DNA from: CAWJPW01 sp963844845
GTDB taxonomy: Bacteria; Acidobacteriota; Thermoanaerobaculia; Thermoanaerobaculales; Sulfomarinibacteraceae
Assembly: GCA_963844845.1 (NCBI GenBank)
Contig: CAWJPW010000009.1
Coordinates: 186,001 to 250,000, forward strand
Direction: 5' to 3'
Length of the DNA stretch: 64,000 nt
Shown here: in pieces, positions 62,601-64,000 of the stretch
How positions within the stretch are numbered: the stretch's first letter is position 1
Layout of the letters: each line of letters starts with the position of its first letter
The notes under the pieces: generated by a model
The model's database searches: none
Told to the model about the DNA's origin: nothing
Seen by the model: only the letters and a program-made list of their open reading frames with translations
Position numbers and translations under genes: made by a program

Positions 62601-63121
62601 CAGCGGCCTCCCTTCTGGGTGACATCCTCGAAGATCGTGGCACGGGAATCGAACTCGCGGTCGGCCACCTCGGCCGCCTCGAGGACGCTGCGCAGAGCCG
62701 GCTCGGAGGCCGACGAGGGGAGCGTTTCGATGCGCGTGGCGAGCTCGTCGACCCGGTCCATCAACGCAAGGTCGAACTCGTACAACCGATCCAGCTCGGC
62801 TTCGTAGACCTTCACCGCGTCGAAGTACCCGGTGTACCCGTAATCCGCGTGCCGGATGCGGTTGGCGAAACGGTCGAGGACCTTGGAGACGCTCGACGCA
62901 AGGTCGAGGTTGGCCAGGTTGCCGGCCCTCGACCAGTCGCGAATCTTGCCCTCCAGCGCCTGGCGGGCCCGGTCGACCCGGGAGGCCAGCCAATCGCGCT
63001 CCATCTTGTCCACCTCGCGGCGCATCTCGCGCTCGAGGTAACCTGAGATGCCAGGAACCTTGGCGCCCAGCCGCTCCACGAGGTTGCGGCGGTCCCGCGC
63101 CTTTTCAACGCCGTCACTCAT
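62600..63121 (-). CDS. Helical protein at the head of the SPFH operon (possible PspAA-like partner)
   Basis: A 173-residue, highly charged, mainly helical protein with no membrane segment. The segments GYLEREMRREVDKMERDWLA and HADYGYTGYFDAVKVYEAEL are distinctive. It is not PspA itself, but helical partners of this kind accompany SPFH/zinc-ribbon genes in phage-shock-like envelope stress modules. Two adjacent ATGs exist; that at 63121 is 7 nt from AGGAGG. The family assignment is tentative. Confidence 0.68.
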   Translation of the reverse strand: MSDGVEKARDRRNLVERLGAKVPGISGYLEREMRREVDKMERDWLASRVDRARQALEGKIRDWSRAGNLANLDLASSVSKVLDRFANRIRHADYGYTGYFDAVKVYEAELDRLYEFDLALMDRVDELATRIETLPSSASEPALRSVLEAAEVADREFDSRATIFEDVTQKGGR

Positions 63122-63155
63122 CATTCCACCTCCTGGCCTGTCAACGGGATCGGTC

Positions 63156-63178
63156 AACGTGTCATCCTAACGTGTCAT
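63156..63178. repeat. Tandem AACGTGTCAT direct repeat, candidate regulator site
   Basis: Two identical 10-mers (63156-63165 and 63169-63178) spaced 13 bp apart, 35-57 bp upstream of the SPFH operon start and 50-75 bp upstream of the likely start of the sigma-54 transcript on the other strand. Confidence 0.5.
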
Positions 63179-63216
63179 ACGGGCACATCACAACCCGGTT
63201 GCATCCCTCGAAAACC

Positions 63217-63232
63217 TGGCACGTTGATTGCA
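63217..63232 (+). promoter_or_regulatory. Sigma-54 (RpoN) promoter
   Basis: TGGCACGTTGATTGCA matches the -24/-12 consensus TGGCACG-N4-TTGCW exactly, with correct GG to GC spacing. It points rightward, with transcription expected to start near 63243, about 290 bp before a small membrane-protein gene and htpX. Confidence 0.7.
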
Positions 63233-63532
63233 ATGTCCTGAGTCGTCATGCAAAGCACCGACCTTATCCCCGTTCGTGATTTCACGAGGGAGCCCATCGG
63301 GGCTCCGAGGCCCGGTGCTTGCCCAACCTTGCACGGGCGGCCGATCCGCCTCACGCCTAACAACACCTACCAAAACTGCCTTTCATAAATCATACCATCG
63401 GAGGCCACTCGAGAGCCCGGGGATCCCGGGTGGCTGCCCGCCTGTGTCCCGGTCCGGGTCACCAGTATCAGCTCGACACGTCTCGGCCAAGTGCCCCCTG
63501 CGGTAGAATCGAACGCGGCCGGGAGGTTCTCG
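63233..63532. other. 300-bp gene-free leader downstream of the sigma-54 promoter
   Basis: No coding region is convincing. It includes an imperfect GC-rich stem-loop around 63330 (GCCCGGTGC / GCACGGGC) and a -10-like TAGAAT at 63504-63509 next to the small gene. May be a long 5' leader or a small RNA. Confidence 0.4.
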
Positions 63533-63688
63533 ATGACGAGAAAGAACAGGCAGCGCCGGGTGAAGCGGTCGCCCCGCCGTTCACGCGGGCGGTACTCGAC
63601 CGGAGAGCTGTTCCTGGCCGGTCTCGGTGCCCTCATCCTGATTCTGATCGTCGTGCTCGCCGCCTCGGCTCTGGTGGGCGGTCGCTGA
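63533..63688 (+). CDS. Small single-helix membrane protein
   Basis: A 51-residue protein. A strongly basic N-terminus (MTRKNRQRRVKRSPRRSRGR) precedes one transmembrane helix (about 26-48, LFLAGLGALILILIVVLAAS). GGGAGG lies 6 nt before the ATG. The basic stretch should remain in the cytoplasm and could touch lipid or nucleic acid. No family assigned. Confidence 0.55.
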   Translation: MTRKNRQRRVKRSPRRSRGRYSTGELFLAGLGALILILIVVLAASALVGGR

Positions 63689-63757
63689 CTGAAACAACCG
63701 CTCGCTCCCCTGCGCTCAAGATCTGATTACGCCCCGCGAGGCCCTGTGGAGGTCGCC

Positions 63758-64000
63758 ATGGTCAACGCCTTCAAGACCGTCCTGCTGCTCGGCCTGCTCA
63801 CCGCCCTACTGCTATGGGCCGGCGAGGCACTCGGCGGCAGTGCCGGCATGCAGATCGCCCTGGTGCTGGCCGCGGTGATGAACCTAACCGGCTGGTTCTT
63901 CTCAGACACCATCGCTCTCAAGATGCACCGCGCGCAACCCGTAAGCGAGGCAGAGGCGCCCGAGCTATACAGCATCGTCAACGAGCTGGCAGCCTCGGCT
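63758..64000 (+). CDS. htpX: HtpX membrane metalloprotease, 5' part only
   Basis: First 81 codons of an M48-family membrane protease that degrades misfolded membrane proteins; the gene runs off the window before the HExxH motif. Two membrane helices (about 5-21 and 29-47), then DTIALKMHRAQPVSEAEAPE and LYSIVNELA match HtpX. GGAGG precedes the ATG. It lies next to a sigma-54 promoter and an envelope-stress-like operon. Confidence 0.88.
   Translation, partial: MVNAFKTVLLLGLLTALLLWAGEALGGSAGMQIALVLAAVMNLTGWFFSDTIALKMHRAQPVSEAEAPELYSIVNELAASA

Overview
The window is high-GC DNA from a Gram-negative bacterium. Several beta-barrel outer-membrane proteins, a TonB-dependent receptor, a cbb3-type oxidase operon and the futalosine-route enzyme MqnA point to a respiring, menaquinone-using organism able to live at low oxygen. 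The gene mix (carboxypeptidase-regulatory TonB receptor, DsbA with a SurA-like front, MshEN-repeat protein, SPFH/zinc-ribbon module) fits Acidobacteriota or a similar phylum; this placement is inference, because no rRNA or tRNA gene is seen. Genes are packed tightly, often with ATGA, GTGA or TGATG overlaps. No CRISPR array, intact insertion sequence or prophage is visible.

Layout. 1-6.2 kb: secreted cyanophycinase, TonB receptor, RpiR-type regulator and YfcC-type carrier, possibly one nutrient-scavenging locus. 6.2-13 kb: YjbQ, an NRAMP transporter fused to a UspA domain, a CysQ-like phosphatase, a hydrolase, an outer-membrane protein and an iron-sulfur-type PurF. 13-27.6 kb: a lipid and storage-granule island with acyl-CoA synthetase, paired ArsA-type ATPases, PhaR, two phasin-like proteins, SCP2, wax ester/triacylglycerol synthase, UbiB-like kinase, HMG-CoA reductase, patatin and an orphan ParA. 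27.8-34 kb: Tex, M23 peptidase, DsbA-like protein, MshEN protein. 34-39.8 kb: ccoS-N-O-P-I operon plus a Met/His-rich membrane protein. 40-48.6 kb: PepT, SixA, a BolA-Grx-ErpA-YgfZ/TPR iron-sulfur operon, a cysteine-cluster protein and PhoD. 49-58 kb: heterodimeric ABC exporter, a 157-bp palindromic element, MqnA, DASS carrier, alkyltransferase-like protein and RecD2. 57.9-58.9 kb has no gene but many strong hairpins. 58.9-63.1 kb: an SPFH/zinc-ribbon operon resembling PspA-partner envelope-stress modules. 63.2-64 kb: a perfect sigma-54 promoter, a small membrane protein and the start of htpX.

The most interesting signal is a 15-bp dyad, TGCCGC-N3-GCGGCA, repeated at the promoters of phaR, the phasin gene and the orphan parA, and once more between the wax synthase and the phasin gene. 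In the phaR and phasin promoters it sits at the same offset inside the -35/-10 spacer, with a second copy about three helical turns downstream. With the lysine/alanine-rich histone-like tail on PhaR, this suggests an undescribed storage-granule regulon in which granule coating, synthesis control and ParA-driven positioning are switched together.
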